This document shows, one piece after another, positions 33,598 to 45,756 of a DNA stretch of 64,000 bases; positions within the stretch are counted from its first letter, which is position 1; each line of letters opens with the position of its first letter. The notes under the pieces were generated by a model. It was not told the origin of the DNA and ran no database searches. It was given only the letters and a program-made list of their open reading frames with translations. Made by a program: the position numbers and the translations under genes. This DNA comes from Chlamydomonas reinhardtii (Eukaryota; Chlorophyta; Chlorophyceae; Chlamydomonadales; Chlamydomonadaceae): assembly GCF_000002595.2 (NCBI RefSeq), contig NC_057019.1:4510880-4574879 (forward strand), given 5' to 3'.

Positions 33598-36500
33598 ATG
33601 GGCGCGGGGTGCTCGTCAGAGGGCAGTGAGGCGGTCGCGACAACTCCGTCCGAGCTTCCACCCCGGCCAGTCTACACCGCGTGCGACCTCGTCAGCAGCC
33701 CCGATTTTGAGGCTTTGCACATTGGTGTCATCGACACGCTGTTCGAACAATGTCAGAAGTTCGGGGAGAGCGTCTGCGCGCTGAATGCGTCCTACCAGGG
33801 GCTGGTACGTTCATATCGGGCACTAGTGTTAAACATGAGGACGATGTTTGAATAAACCGCAACATTCTCGGCCGCAGCTGCTGGACGTGCGCGTTGCGAC
33901 GGGCCTGCTGCAAGGCGGGTTTTCGGTGGCATTGAAAGAGACGGTGAACACCGACATATTCTCCGTAGAGCTGCTGACAGCAGATGGAGGGCCCCTGGGG
34001 GTTGCCGATGCAGCGCGGCTCAGAGCGCGGGACCTGAAAGGGCAGGGCCTTGTCACAGGTGCGTGCATTACCAGGTACCGGGCGGTGTTAACGGCATGTG
34101 GCAGTGTTACAAACGGATCCCTCAATGCAACGTTAGACAAATGATAGCTTCTTGTCACTGGCCTGGCAACGCCGCACCCGGCAGTGCTGCCCGTCCACAG
34201 GACAACTCTTGGCATGCCTTGTGCCTCCCTGCTTGCAGCTTGCGACGCCAACCTAGCCCGTTGCATTGACGGTCTCGCCGACTACTTCGTCCGCCACGCG
34301 GGCGCACCCAACATGGGCCTGGCCCTGGTGAGTACCGTAACCACGCACACGCACGCTGCCTGCATAGACATCTACATGCGTAACATTCCTCCCCCGGCTT
34401 CCTCGCCTCGCGTGCCTCCACACCGCCACATCTCCACGTGCGCCCGCCGCCCGCAGAGCGCCACGGGCGCGCTGGTGCCTCGCGCGGCGCTGCAGGCGGC
34501 CGCCGGGCAGCCGGTGCCGCGGCCGGACCCGGCCGTGGAGGCCTTCAACGGCGCCGTGAGCAACATGCGGGCGGCACTGGGGGCAGACTATCTGCTGGCC
34601 TTGCACCTGCACAAGGTGGGGCGGGGAACGAAGGGGAGGGGTGTGTGGAGTTTTATCCGATCCCAAGGGGGGCATAGGGCTGGGATCGGGGCTGGGCATT
34701 GATGCGCATGTGTTTGGATCTTCAAGAACAGAGCCGTACTGTACTGGATGCTACATACCGCTGGGGGAAGCCGCGTCATCAATGGGGGACTTACTAAGCG
34801 CCTGACTCCGCCGTGAATAAGTCACGCCTCGAAGCTGTCTTCATGCTGCCCGGGGCTACTAGTGCATGCGCCCTCTCAATTGCTAAGCTTCAGTCCCCAT
34901 GGGCATCCCCTCTCTAGGCCCACGCCCACGGCAATCGCGCCTTCCGAGTGCGCTTGCTCAAGCCCGCCGGCGCCGTGGGCAGCCTGACAGCGGTGGCGGC
35001 GCCGCCGCCCGACCAGAGCGCTGTGGGTCTGGGCCATATTCCGGGCTGGGAGCCGGTGACGCTGCTGGATCAGGCCGCCTGCCTGAACGCCGCGCGCCTG
35101 CATGACGCGCTACACCTCTACCACGATGCCAACGGCAGGCTGGCGGCGGCACTGCAGACCTCGGGTGGGTGGGGCTGCTGACAGGCGGGGTTGGGGGCAG
35201 GGGCGGGACGGGTTTCAGTTGTGGGTTGTGGTCTTATTATGGGGTTGGTCTGTTAGACTCGTTGGGTGCGGGACGTGCGCCAGGGGCGAGTGAGTGGTGG
35301 GGTGCCCGAGGGCTGCGCACAAACATTGGCACCATCGCATCCAGACAATATATACAAGAGCGCATCTCAACCGCCTTCCTTTTCTGTCCCATTCCTCTCA
35401 TCGCGTGCTGCGCCACAGGCATGACGCAATGCCGCGGTGCCGTGGCGCTCGCCTCAGCACGCAGCGTCGGCCTTGCAGGCGAGCCTGCCACAGCCGCCTA
35501 CTCCGCAGCCGCCGCAGCCGCAGCCGCCGCAGCTGCGGCCGCCGGCCAGAATGTAAACCAGGCGGCGGCGGCGAAAGCCGCCGCAGCCGCTAGCCGCGCG
35601 GCCGCGGCCGCAGCCGCAGGTGGCGGCGGCGGCCATGCTGGCAAGCGCATCGGCGATACCGCCGCCGCGGCGGCGGTGCGCACGCTGCCGCCGGCGTACC
35701 GGCTGCTGATGTCGCGCAGCGTTGCCAACCTGAACGCAGCGGCGCATGCGCTGACGCATGCGGCGGCGGCGGCGCCGGGCCCCGCCAGCTTTGCGGCGCT
35801 GCTGACGCACGTGTTGGGCGAACTGCGGGAGCTGGTGGCGGAGGCGGGCGGCGACGCGGCGCTGGTGGGTTGGGCGTGTCTTTGTGTTTGGCGGGTGATC
35901 GGGTTGAGTTGGATCGGGTTGGATGCGCGGATGGGCAGAAAAGCCGGGTAACCGAGGGCTGTGCCGTGCGGTGCCGTGCCAGGGGCTGCCAGTACAGCAC
36001 CCGCTCCGCAGCACGCTCCATTCCACCATGACCAGGGTTGCGCTGGGCACCCGCGGGACACCCGTGACACATGTGCGCCCATGTGAGTACGGTATGTGCT
36101 ACTGATGCTGCTGCCTGCCCCCAACAGGAGGCGTACCGGCCCTCGGCGGCCTTCTCCGCCGCGCCGGACCACAGCCTGGGCTTCAACCTGGAGCCCCGTC
36201 TGGAAACCGCCGGCGCGGGGCCGCCGCCCGCCTTCCCTGACTGCCTCAGCCCGCCGGTGAGCAGGCACCACCTATACATGGCCCGAAGGCCGCCAAAACC
36301 CAATTTGCATTTTGCCCAGGGCCGGGATCAGGTTGTGCCTGCCGCTCCTGCCGCTCCTGCCACCCCTCCCGCTCCTGCCGGCACCCCGCCCTTGGCAGCC
36401 CGCCGTCACGGCCACCCCTGCCGCCTCCGCCCCCGCCGCCACCTGCTGGCGCCATGCAGGTCCGGCGCGGCTGGCTGCTGCTGTGTGAGCTGCTGCGCAC

Positions 36501-38365
36501 CCACAACGCGGTGGTGCGGCAGCTGGAGCCGCTGGGGCAGCTGGCGGCGGCCTTCGAGGAGGCCATCAGGTGAGGACCCGGCTGTGGCAGCGGGAGCGGG
36601 AGCGGGGGAAGGGGGGGGGAGCGGGAGCGGGGGCGGGGCGGGAGCGGGCGCGAAGCAAGGCGAAATGAAGCGCAGCGCCACATGTATGGCGGCGGCGTGT
36701 GTTCACCTCCTCAGCTTGCAGCTTGCAGCTTGCTGAGCCACGCGTGCAATGCGATCCGTAGCCAATGGCCGTTCACCCGGACATGACAGTACCCTGCTAG
36801 TACCCGAGCCCCTCCCGCATCATCGGCTCTCGCTGCCCTGCTCGCCACCCACCACCATCAACCACCGTAGCCCCCACCACCACCGACTTGTTGCCTGCGC
36901 CCATTCCCGACCATAGGCGCCGCATAAGCAGCATCGGCGACGACGCGGCGGCTCGCGGCCTCTCGCTGAAGGCCGGCAGCGCGGCGGCGCGGGCGCTGGT
37001 GCGCAACGCGGCGGAGTTCAAGGGCTGTGTGGGCGGCTGCCTGGAAGTGCTGCGGGCCACAGCGGGCCTGGTGGCGGCGGAGATGGCGGAGGCGGCGCAG
37101 CTGGCCAGCGTGCAGTGCGGTGGGTGGGTGGGTGGGTGGGTGGGTGGGTGGGTGGGTGGGTGGGTGGGTGGGTGGGTGGGTGGATGGGTGGGTGGGTGGG
37201 TGGGTGGGTGGGTGGATGGGTGGATGGGTGGGTGGGTGGGTAAAAGTCGCAGGCAAGGCCAGGGAAGGGAACGGAAGGGAAGGGAGGAGACAAGAGCCGG
37301 GGGCGCGCACGGGCCTGCACATCTGCCTGTGGAGTGCGGCGGGCGGTGGCGCCGGTCGGTGTGCCCGGTGTCCTCCTGTGCTGCGGGGTGCGGGTTGTCC
37401 CCGCGGCCCCTTCCGGACTCATAAACCAGACCCCTGCCTCTGATGATGCTGCTCCTGCTGCTCAAACCCCCGCTGTCGCTGTAGGCTTCATGTCACCGCT
37501 GGCCTGGTCCATGAGCATCGCCTCAACCGTGGCAGGTGGCGGCGCCGCCGCTGCCGGCTCGGTTGCCAGCACCGCCACCGCCAGCCTCACGAACAGCAGT
37601 CTCGCTGCCAACTCACTCAGTGGTGGGCTGTCACCCATGCCCGGTGGCGGAGGCGGCGCGCGACAGACGCCGCCGTCGCGGCGGACAACGGGCGTCGGCG
37701 CCACGTCTACCGCCAGCCGCGGCCACCCCAGTCACAGCGGATTCCTGGCCGGCGGCGGCGCTGCCGCTGGCGGTGGGACCGCGCTTACAGACCTGGAGGC
37801 GGACGGGGACGACGCCATTGTGCACTCACAGCTGCAGAAGCAGCCGTCGCGGGCGGCGGCCGGCAGTGCTTCTCCAAGTCGGCGCAAGCTCGGTGCCTCC
37901 ACGAGTATGGGCGTGGGTGTGGGCAGCGTGTCGCGTGGGCGCAGCCAGAGCGTCAAGACGCGGCACGCACACATCCAGGAGGAAGGGGAGCAGGGCCCGC
38001 AGGGGCACGGACACGGACACGGGCGCGCAGCGACGGACAGAGGCATGGCGCATGGTGACGCCGGCAGCCGCAGCAGCAGCGGCGGTGGCTGGGTGCCGGT
38101 CGCAGCGGTGGGCGACGGCGCGCCGGCTTCGCCACTGGGGCCAGGGGCGCAGCGCCCGGTTGGCGGCATGCTCGGCGGCAGTGCCGACGGCGCGGCGTCG
38201 CGTGCGGCGTCCATGTCGCGCCCGGGAACGCAGGGCGCCGGCGGGGCGCCGCGTAGGCAGCAGGCGCAGACGCAGCAACATCATCATCAGCAGCAGCAGG
38301 GAGGCAGCCTGGCAGAGGAGTACGCGCGCAGCGCGCTTGCGCACCTGCGACTGCAGGACCTGTAG
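33598..38365 (+). CDS. Probably N-myristoylated protein of unknown function, 883 aa
   Basis: Ten exons agree in phase: 33598-33804, 33878-34058, 34239-34327, 34457-34615, 34918-35164, 35419-35864, 36128-36256, 36460-36569, 36917-37119 and 37485-38365. The protein starts MGAGCSSEGSE: Gly2 followed by Ser in the 6/7 region fits N-myristoylation, and Cys5 could be palmitoylated, so membrane anchoring is likely. The next 600 residues look mostly alpha-helical (FEQCQKFGESVCALNAS; VEAFNGAVSNMRAALGADYL; WLLLCELLRTHNAVVRQLEP), with Ala-rich insertions in exon six. The last exon is a long disordered tail rich in Gly, Ser, Gln and Arg, ending EYARSALAHLRLQDL. I recognise no known domain; a BAR- or vinculin-like helical bundle is possible. 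The intron before the last exon contains a GGGT repeat. Part of exons 1-2 was copied to 3775-4042. Confidence 0.75.
37120..37241. repeat. GGGT microsatellite in intron 9
   Basis: About 30 units of GGGT with a few GGAT variants, starting at the donor site of exon nine. The G-strand is the transcribed-sense strand, so the intron RNA could form quadruplexes. Confidence 0.95.
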
Positions 38366-38739
38366 TGCGTCGTGGGATTGCTGCGGGCATTGGAGGGAAA
38401 AGCATCGTGATGGGTACTGGGTATCGGGTATTGGCGTTGTGGGTGCGCGCACGCAAGCGGTTCTGGTGCAAGGGAGCGGTGTGTACGAGGCAATGCAAGG
38501 ATGCGACCGCGGGGCCAGGAGCGAGGCACGCATTTGTGGGTGTGGGTGTGGGCACTTCATACGTGAGAGAAGCGGGAGGCATACTTGATGCCGTGCACAT
38601 GGCCAGGCCCAGGCTCTTGGGGACATTGCTAATTTGCCTTGCCACTAAGACTGTGTGGCAAATGACTACGGTACTGTACCAATTCTTGCTTGGCACTTCA
38701 TCACGGGGTTTTATATGACTCGGTTGCGAATGCGTGCAA

Positions 38740-38744
38740 TGTAA
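38740..38744 (+). terminator. TGTAA poly(A) signal of the 33.6-kb gene
   Basis: First TGTAA after the stop at 38365, giving a 3' UTR of about 390 bases. Confidence 0.6.
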
Positions 38745-40065
38745 GCGCATTGCCGGCGTGTGGGTTTGTTTTCATGTTGTCCCCGCATCTTCGTCCGTGG
38801 GCCAAGTACACCTTTGACTTTCGGTTATGAAAGCGGAACTGCATGCGTTGGTGACAGTGTGAAACCAAACACACTAGGGGGGCTGCATTTTATTCTGGAC
38901 TCTTTTATTTTGGACTTGCCGTATCGGTGAATGGCATCCTTCCTATATCGCCTTCATCGTGATGCTGGGTCACCTGATAGGGTTACTGCTTGGCGAATAG
39001 CTCTGACAACGGCAGGGTGCGCACCTGTCGTATCACGGTATCGACTGTCGAGGGCAAGGCCGAGATGCTGTTAGTGTGCCAGCAGATAATATTGCCGCGT
39101 CTTTTACCGTTCTTGAAAGTGGCGCGGCCATCAACCTGTTAGGGGATGGACAGGGACTCGAATGGCTGTTGAGTTCATGGCTGTGGCGCTGTGAAGAGTG
39201 GGGAAGGGTGGCGGGGCGCGCGCTGATGCAGAAGCTGTCGTGTGTCAGAGAACACGATAGACGAAACCTTGTAAGCGGTCTTTCCCATTTTCCTGTGCAG
39301 TGTGCTGGAGAACACATTGCGTAGGGGGGAGGGCAGTTGCGGAGGAAGAGGCACTGACAGGCTGCACAGCCCCCTAGGCAGGCAACGCGGGCAACGTAAG
39401 CTAGCCGCAGCACTCCTGCAGCAGGGGCATGTGCGTGCGGCAAAGCAATGGTGTGCTGGTGTTGGCGTGTTGCTCAGCTGAAATTGCGTGGCAGGGTTCA
39501 CTCCTGACCCCTGGGCGCGGTCCTTCTGTCCTTCCAGTGGTTCCAGGGCCGGGGACAACCCTCTTCCAGGACACAGTCAGCCGGCCACAGGCGATACGGC
39601 ACCCAGCCTAGCCCGGCCCCGTGGACTCATGGCACGCACGTGCTGGTTTACACGGCGGCTGAGATGCTGCGGTCCGGTGGAAGCGGCTGCAGCGGCGGCG
39701 GCGGTGCACGGCAGGTGCGGGGCTTCGTGGACCGCAACGCCCCCGTAGTAAAGCACAAAATTCAGCGAATTCGTAACAAAATTGGCAATGCAGATGCTTT
39801 ACTACAGCATCCGCGCCTTTTCAGGTTCTCCTGGTCTCGGGGTTAGCGGGGCCCTCAGGCTCCCCCCGCAGTTCAGGCGCCGCGCGCCACCCGCACGGAG
39901 CGGCCACACGGGACCGCCTTCGCCCAATGCGTTTGCGACACTTGGTGTCAGTTAGCGGCGTGTAAGGGGGCTATCGGCCGCCGAAGCGGCCTCCCCTCGT
40001 CGAGAGACATAGCTCGACGGCAAAAGAGGTTCACGCCTCCGCCTCCCCTCCTACCTCCAGCTGCG
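38745..40065. other. Intergenic, no gene seen
   Basis: Only small features: GTAGTAAAGC at 39745 and its reverse complement GCTTTACTAC near 39795 form a short inverted repeat around an AT-richer loop, and GGCCGCCGAAGCGGCC plus CGTCGAG...CTCGACG hairpins lie near 39975-40020. Some small plus-strand frames exist (for example 39640-39846) without any domain. Confidence 0.5.
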
Positions 40066-40071
40066 CACAAA

Positions 40072-40320
40072 CCAGTGCTCGTATCTTGTAGATGCCCTCA
40101 GGCACCCGGCATCTACACATGCGTAGATGACCCTGACCGCGGCATCTACACTTAAGCCCCAACCCCCCCAAAACGTCTACGCTTCCCCCATTTTTGCGCC
40201 CAAACCGGCCAAAACCGTCTACACTGCGTAGATGCGTGGCACCCAAACCCAAAATTTTTCTCCGCCTTCGGCGGATTTTGGGCAGATTTCTACAGTGTAG
40301 ATGGAAGATACGAGCACTGG
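40072..40320. mobile_element. MITE-like element with 16-bp TIRs and 6-bp target duplication
   Basis: Ends are perfect inverted repeats: CCAGTGCTCGTATCTT at 40072-40087 and AAGATACGAGCACTGG at 40305-40320. CACAAA flanks both sides (40066-40071 and 40321-40326) as a target-site duplication. The 249-bp body has no coding capacity but carries several copies of a GCATCTACAC / GTAGATG motif in both orientations. The superfamily is undetermined. Confidence 0.85.
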
Positions 40321-40326
40321 CACAAA

Positions 40327-40642
40327 CGCCTACGCCACACCTCATCACCCGCCACCGGGCATCTGAAACCTCAGGCTAGCTCAGGGATAGTGGCTGAAGA
40401 AAATGATCATGCACATCTGCGCACAGCATTCAGGTCGTGGCGAGGCCGTTCTTGGCCGTCAAAGCGGCTCAGTCTTGGCAGACTTGAACGGCGTCAGCTC
40501 CGCACGTCAATCCGCTCCGTTCAGGCCCTCAGGGCACTTGGACACAACCAACGAAGTCTACCGTAAATCACAGTCATGCATGCAGAACGGCCCGCCATCC
40601 CCGAGGCTGCTACTGCTACTGCTACTGCTACCGCCGCTCTGC
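40327..40642. other. Spacer and 3' flank of the minus-strand gene
   Basis: Plain sequence with a CTACTGCTACTGCTACTGCT run at 40608-40629 next to the stop codon of the gene to the right. Nothing else seen. Confidence 0.5.
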
Positions 40643-43600
40643 TCATGCAGCGCCGAAGTCCAGCAGGCCGCTGACGCACTCACGCATCTCGTGCTGCGGC
40701 CCCTCCGCCGGCTCCAGCACAACCAACTTCTCCCCTGGCGGCAGCCCCTCCAGTTGCGACAGCGCGATGCGCCCCTCAAGCTGCAGCCGTGGGGCCGACC
40801 TGCCAAAGGCGCCGGCATCAGCGGCGACGTTGAACACGTACGCCAGGATGGTGCCGGCGCGGCGCAGCTGGTTACGCGCCATTGGCAGATCTGCGGGGCG
40901 TGGGTGTTGGGCATGGGGCGTGGGCGTGGGCGTGGGATATGACAGGGCAGGCGCATTCAGGTAAGGAACTAACATGAGTGGTTCACCAGCAAAGACATCA
41001 CCAAGCAGGGGGTGCGTGTGGGGGGTGTCTCGTGTCGTGTGCTCGACCAACGCTCACGCACTGCTGGTCAACCGCTGGTAAATAAATCGGGGATACCGTG
41101 CTTGTGCTTGGCAACGTCTACGACCAGGCAACATCTACAAGTAGTCGTGTAACGATCAGCAATAGAAAGGCATGGTATACGGTAGCTAGATTGCTGCATG
41201 GTGGACACACTAGACACACGTTGTGCACAATGCACTGCTGCACGCAACTGGTCTCACCTGCTCTGCCCGACTTGGTCTCCAGCATCATCACCCGCAGCGT
41301 GCCTTTCTTCAGCCGCACTGCCAGGCCGTTCAGCTCCAGCTGCGTTGCTGGCTCGGAGATGGCCGCCTCAGCAGCTGCCACATTAGCCACATTAGCCACA
41401 TTTCCGCTGCTGCTGCCACTGATGCCGCCTCTTTCCGCAGCAGCAGCGGATGACAGCTTGGGTGGCTGCATGGCTGACAGCACCAACATGGATGCGGCGC
41501 CCTGTGCCAGCAGCTCGCGCTCTAGCTGCTCGCGCTGCTTCTGCTCTTTGGTGCCTAGAGCCTTCAGCAGCTGCCTGGCAACATCAAACGGATCCCGCAC
41601 ACCGGTGCCGCCGCTGCCGCCGCCGCTTTCCTCGTTACTGCCGGCATCGCTCCAGCTGCTGCTGCTGCGGTTGCGGTTTTGCGCCTGCGCCGCCTTTTTG
41701 CCGTTGATGTACTCTTGGGCGGCATCCAAAACCGCAACCGCAGCATCCGGGTCCACCGCGGAGCCAGGCGCCGCCGCGCTGATCCGTACCTTCCGTACCG
41801 CCTCCAGGAGGCCCTGCGGTTGGATTGGGCCGGCGTGCGGTAGTGGCACTTGCTTAGCCCCCACACAACAGATGGCAGCAAACGGGTAGCATATTGCGAA
41901 GTAGGCAGATCGGGAATGGGGCGACATGCCCACGGGGCGGAAGAGGCCGAAGAGGGGAAACAACACGTAAGCAGAGCTGCAGTTTGCACTTACACACACC
42001 TTACACAGCGCATAGACGGTCACGTGCATGCAGCCCATGCGGCCCTATACATGCAAACCCACCTGCGCGCTGTTGGTGGCGGCGGGACCGAGCTGCTCCT
42101 GCTGCTGCTCCACCTCCTGCTGCTGCTCCTGCGGCTCCTGCTGCTCCTCCTGCTGCAGCAGCCTAGCCAGATCCGCCAGGACGCGCGACGTGGCGTACAG
42201 CACGACCACCCGCGGCCCCACACGCTGTGAGCGGGTAGCACGCACCACACAGTCATGCGACGTAGCAAGCCAGCCAGTCAGCGGCTGCCTGTGCACAGCA
42301 CGACCCCTGCCGCAACTTCATAGCATGCCCATGCAAGCAATGCACGTAAGCAGCGCTAGATCCCCCCTTGACTTGGGGTTGGGAGTGGAGCACCCCATCC
42401 CTATCCCATCTCCTCCCATCCCCCGCGTGCCACTCCGTTGTCAAGCATCGGCCACGCTCTCCTCCTCGCTCTATTGCATTGGGATTTGATTTGGTTTGGG
42501 CTGGTATCTACAACCCCCCCCCCACCCCCCAACCCCCAACCCCACCCACCCACCCACCCACCCCCCCCACACACACGCACGCACGCACGCACGCACTTAC
42601 CCGCAGCCGGTCAACGATCGCGGACAGCGCCGCGGCCCTGCCAGCTGCGTCCACGCCCACCAGCAACAGGTCCACAATGCGCTTGGCGTCGGTCAGGAAC
42701 ACGTTCGGGTGCACGGGCATCTGCGTCTCATTCCGCAAGTGCACGACGGCGGTACTCTCCACCAGCCCGAGCAGGTTATCGCACAACTCCTCCAGCATTG
42801 CCATCTGACGCGCCTGCGCTTTGTCCCAGCGCGCATCCCTTGCTGCCTGCTCCTTGTCTCGCTGCGCCTGCTCCTTGTCTCGCTGCGCCTGCTCCTTGTT
42901 CCGCTGCGCCTGCCCCTGGTACCATTGCGCCTGCTCCTGGTCTCGTACAGCGAACCTCTGGTCCAGCAGTGCGGCGATGCCCGCCAAGAGCGACTTCTGG
43001 GATTCCTCCTGCAGAATGTGCACGGACAGCTGGTCAGCGACATGGGGTACTGAGTCAATCAGCAAGCATAGGGGCCGCTGCAACTGCTGCCCGCACACCC
43101 CTACCCCCACAGCAAACTCCCGCGGGGGCTGCCCTACAGTAACGCTAACCAGTTGTGGGGCCTGCACACCGCGCGCCCACACACCTGGACCAGCAGGTCC
43201 TGCAGCTGCAGCGGCGCGCCTGCACTGGCGGCGGCGGTGATGGCGTTGGGTGCGGCGGTGGCGGCGGCGGCCTTCTCCACCTCCACCTTCACTTCCTGCA
43301 CCGGCGGGTGGCTGCCGCCATGGTCACGTGAGCGCTCGCGGTCGCCCTGGAAGCGCTTGCCGCCGCCCCCGCCATCACGGCAGGGCTTGGGGTCATCAGC
43401 AGCGTCGCCACCAGGAGGCCGAGATGCCGCAGCCTGGCAGCAGGAGCTTCGGCGACCTGCGGGAGGAGCGCACAACCACAGGAAGGAAGGTCGCAGCGTC
43501 AGCAGCGCAATGGCTGGGCGGTGCGGTGCGGACTGCCACTGTTAGGGCCCTTGATGCACCTAGCTAGCTAGGGCCCTCGTTCCCTGCACAAGTGAGCGCC

Positions 43601-43753
43601 TGCTTGTCCAACGAGCCCGTCCAGCCCGCCCTCCGTCCCCGATGTTCTACCTCGTACGCACGTCGCCCCAGAGGGCCGCACTTCGGCAGGGCGGCCGCCA
43701 GCTCCACCGCCTGTCAGGGGTTGTGGGAGACGACGCCAGGTGTGTGCGTGTGT

Positions 43754-43850
<97 letters not shown>

Positions 43851-43868
43851 GGTGTGTGTGTGTGTGTG

Positions 43869-43917
<49 letters not shown>

Positions 43918-44339
43918 TGAGCCATCTATGCCACCCGCCTGACCTATCGGCGATGATAACCCCCATGCATGGCACGCGATGTACATTAGCAGACAGACAC
44001 AGGTTAGCAGCTGCAGTATGAGGCTGGCGCGTTTGCTGTTGTCGCCGCGAATGCGAAGGAGTCTACCCCTCGCATCCAATGCCACCGCCTCCAACACACC
44101 ACGAATCCAATAGCTATCCCACCCCCCCCCCCCCCGCGCTCGCAATGGCTTTTGGGGAATAAAAGCACCACCCACCATGTAATTGCCTCCCACGCTGCTG
44201 ACCTCTACACCTAGCAGCCCCATGCTATGCATATCCTGGCTCGCCCGCTCCCAGCTGCCTCTCTCGTCATGAAGCTCATCAGCAACATGCGTCACTGGTA
44301 ACTGCTGAACTCTATGCCGCACGCAGTCGTGTGTGAAGC
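40643..44339 (-). CDS. Multi-exon protein with Gln-rich coiled coil, unknown function; 5' end not found
   Basis: Minus-strand exons in phase: 43662-43710, 43185-43456, 42601-43008, 42063-42224, 41258-41852 and 40643-40890 (stop 40645-40643). A further exon, 44176-44339, and one near 43995-44100 belong upstream but their junctions are unclear. Readable parts: VTHVADELHDERGSWERASQ; AVELAAALPKCGPLGRR; a tandem QRDKEQAQRDKEQ array; VVHLRNETQMPVHPNVFLTD; RVGPRVVVLYATSRVLADL; DPFDVARQLLKALGTKEQKQ; LPMARNQLRRAGTILAYVFN. The Gln/Glu/Arg arrays predict coiled coil. The last exon ends in VSGLLDFGAA. I recognise no domain. One intron holds a GT microsatellite and another holds the R2 repeat with a C-rich tract. 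Confidence 0.65.
42425..42514 (+). repeat. Dispersed repeat R2, copy a (intronic)
   Basis: About 90 bp nearly identical to 45667-45755, including CACTCCGTTGTCAAGCAT, GGCCACGCTCTCCTCCTCGC and GGGCTGGTATCTACAA. It is followed directly by a poly-C tract and a C-rich array. It lies in an intron of the minus-strand gene, in the opposite orientation. Confidence 0.85.
43740..43916. repeat. GT microsatellite in intron
   Basis: GT run with occasional GC variants, about 175 bp, in the intron upstream of the exon 43662-43710. On the coding (minus) strand it is an AC run, like the one in the channel gene. Confidence 0.95.
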
Positions 44340-45666
44340 CTGCGCGGCAACCCCTGTATGCACCTGTACACCCCCCGGTTTTGGTTTAGTTTGGGCTATA
44401 CTTAAGTATTTACAACCCCCCCCCCGCCCCCGCGCCCCTACACACCTGTGCCCGCGCCCCCGCCCCTACACGCCCGCGCCCCCGCCCGGCCGTCCCAGCC
44501 CCCGCGCCCCTACACGCCTGCGCCCGTGCCTGCGCTCGTGCCCGCCCCGCCCACGCCTGTGCCTGTGCCCACGCCCACGCCCACCTACGGCCCCCCGCGC
44601 CGCCTACCCCCGGGCGCTATCAACACAAGACCGTTTCGCTGTACTCCGGGCTCTGTGGAACGGTTGTTTCCGGGATTTGCCGAGGACGACGGTGGAATCC
44701 TTGCCTCTGGCTACTTACATTGACGGCGTTGATGGCCTTGCAGCGCATGCGGGGGCTATCAACATAGGGCCGTTTCGCTGTACTCCGGGCTCGGGAGCGG
44801 TGGGGAGCGTTGGAGCGCGCACGGTCGGGGAGGGACTGGGTGGGCTTCCGCCGGTGGCATTCCGGCCTCGACTGGGACTTTGCCCGGGTACGCGTGGGGT
44901 GCGTGCCGCCGAGGGGTGAGGTGGGGGTTTAGGGGGTTTAGGGTTTTTTGGGGATGGGTGTGTGTGTGGAGTGGCGCCTGCGACGGTACGCGCCCGGTAT
45001 CAAGCTTTTCTACAAGACTCTAAATCTGCCGTTGTGTGTGCTGTTGTCTCCTCCCTTTGTGTGCCTATGCCCATGTTACCCCGTCCCGTCCCGCTCTCCC
45101 TAGCGCCTACAGGCTCGGGATGCCCTCTCCTGCGTGCGTGAGGGCACCCGGGTTGGCAGGGCCGTGGGGAGCCGTCTGCGGCCCGTACCCTGCCTCTTCC
45201 CTAACCGCACCCTCCCCCTCCCCTTGTCCCTGTACCCCCCTGGCCCTAGTGTGGCCACATGCCGATGCGTGCTTGCCTCTATATTGTTGCCCTCTGACCG
45301 TTTCCCTCCTCTCTCTTGCCACCCAGGCTCGTGCATTGATAATATGGGTCGGTGCCTTATCCGCTCGCGCGCCTTTCCGCTCACACCGTTTGCCCTTGCC
45401 CTTTTTGCGCATGCGAACGTCCCGCCCTGGCGCTGGTCTCCTCCTCGGCGCCCGGGCTCCCTTGATGTCTTCTAGGTGGGATACTAAACGTGTGCCTAGT
45501 CTGCATTGCTAGTTAGAACGTGTGTTTGAGCCTGGGTGGCAATCTCGAAGGCGGCTACAGTCAGCACCGCCCACATGCGCAAGACCGAAGAGCTCATCGC
45601 CTCCTTCGTACTGGCTTGCCGGACGGTTTGCTGGGATCGGTGCATTTCGGGATAGGAGCTTTTGTC
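44340..45666. other. C-rich minisatellite region and small duplication
   Basis: 44381-44418 resembles the last third of repeat R2 and is again followed by poly-C and a C-rich array (44417-44600, CCCGCGCC/CCCACGCC words). CGTTTCGCTGTACTCCGGGC occurs at about 44632 and again at about 44772, a local duplication. A telomere-like GGGTTTAGGGGGTTTAGGG stretch is at 44925-44950. No gene was recognised. Confidence 0.55.
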
Positions 45667-45755
45667 GCGTGCCACTCCGTTGTCAAGCATAGGCCACGCT
45701 CTCCTCCTCGCTATATTGCATTGGTTCCGATTTAGTAGGGGCTGGTATCTACAAG
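45667..45755 (+). repeat. Dispersed repeat R2, copy b
   Basis: Second full copy of R2, differing from copy a by a few bases, and likewise followed by a poly-C tract. Confidence 0.85.
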
Positions 45756-45756
45756 C

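Noticed and set aside
35454-36303. Three overlapping minus-strand frames of about 200-257 codons
   Set aside because: They lie opposite well-supported exons 6-7 of the 33.6-kb gene and have no splice logic of their own.
43714-44021. Cys/Val and His/Thr frames at 43.7-44.0 kb
   Set aside because: Products of the GT microsatellite.
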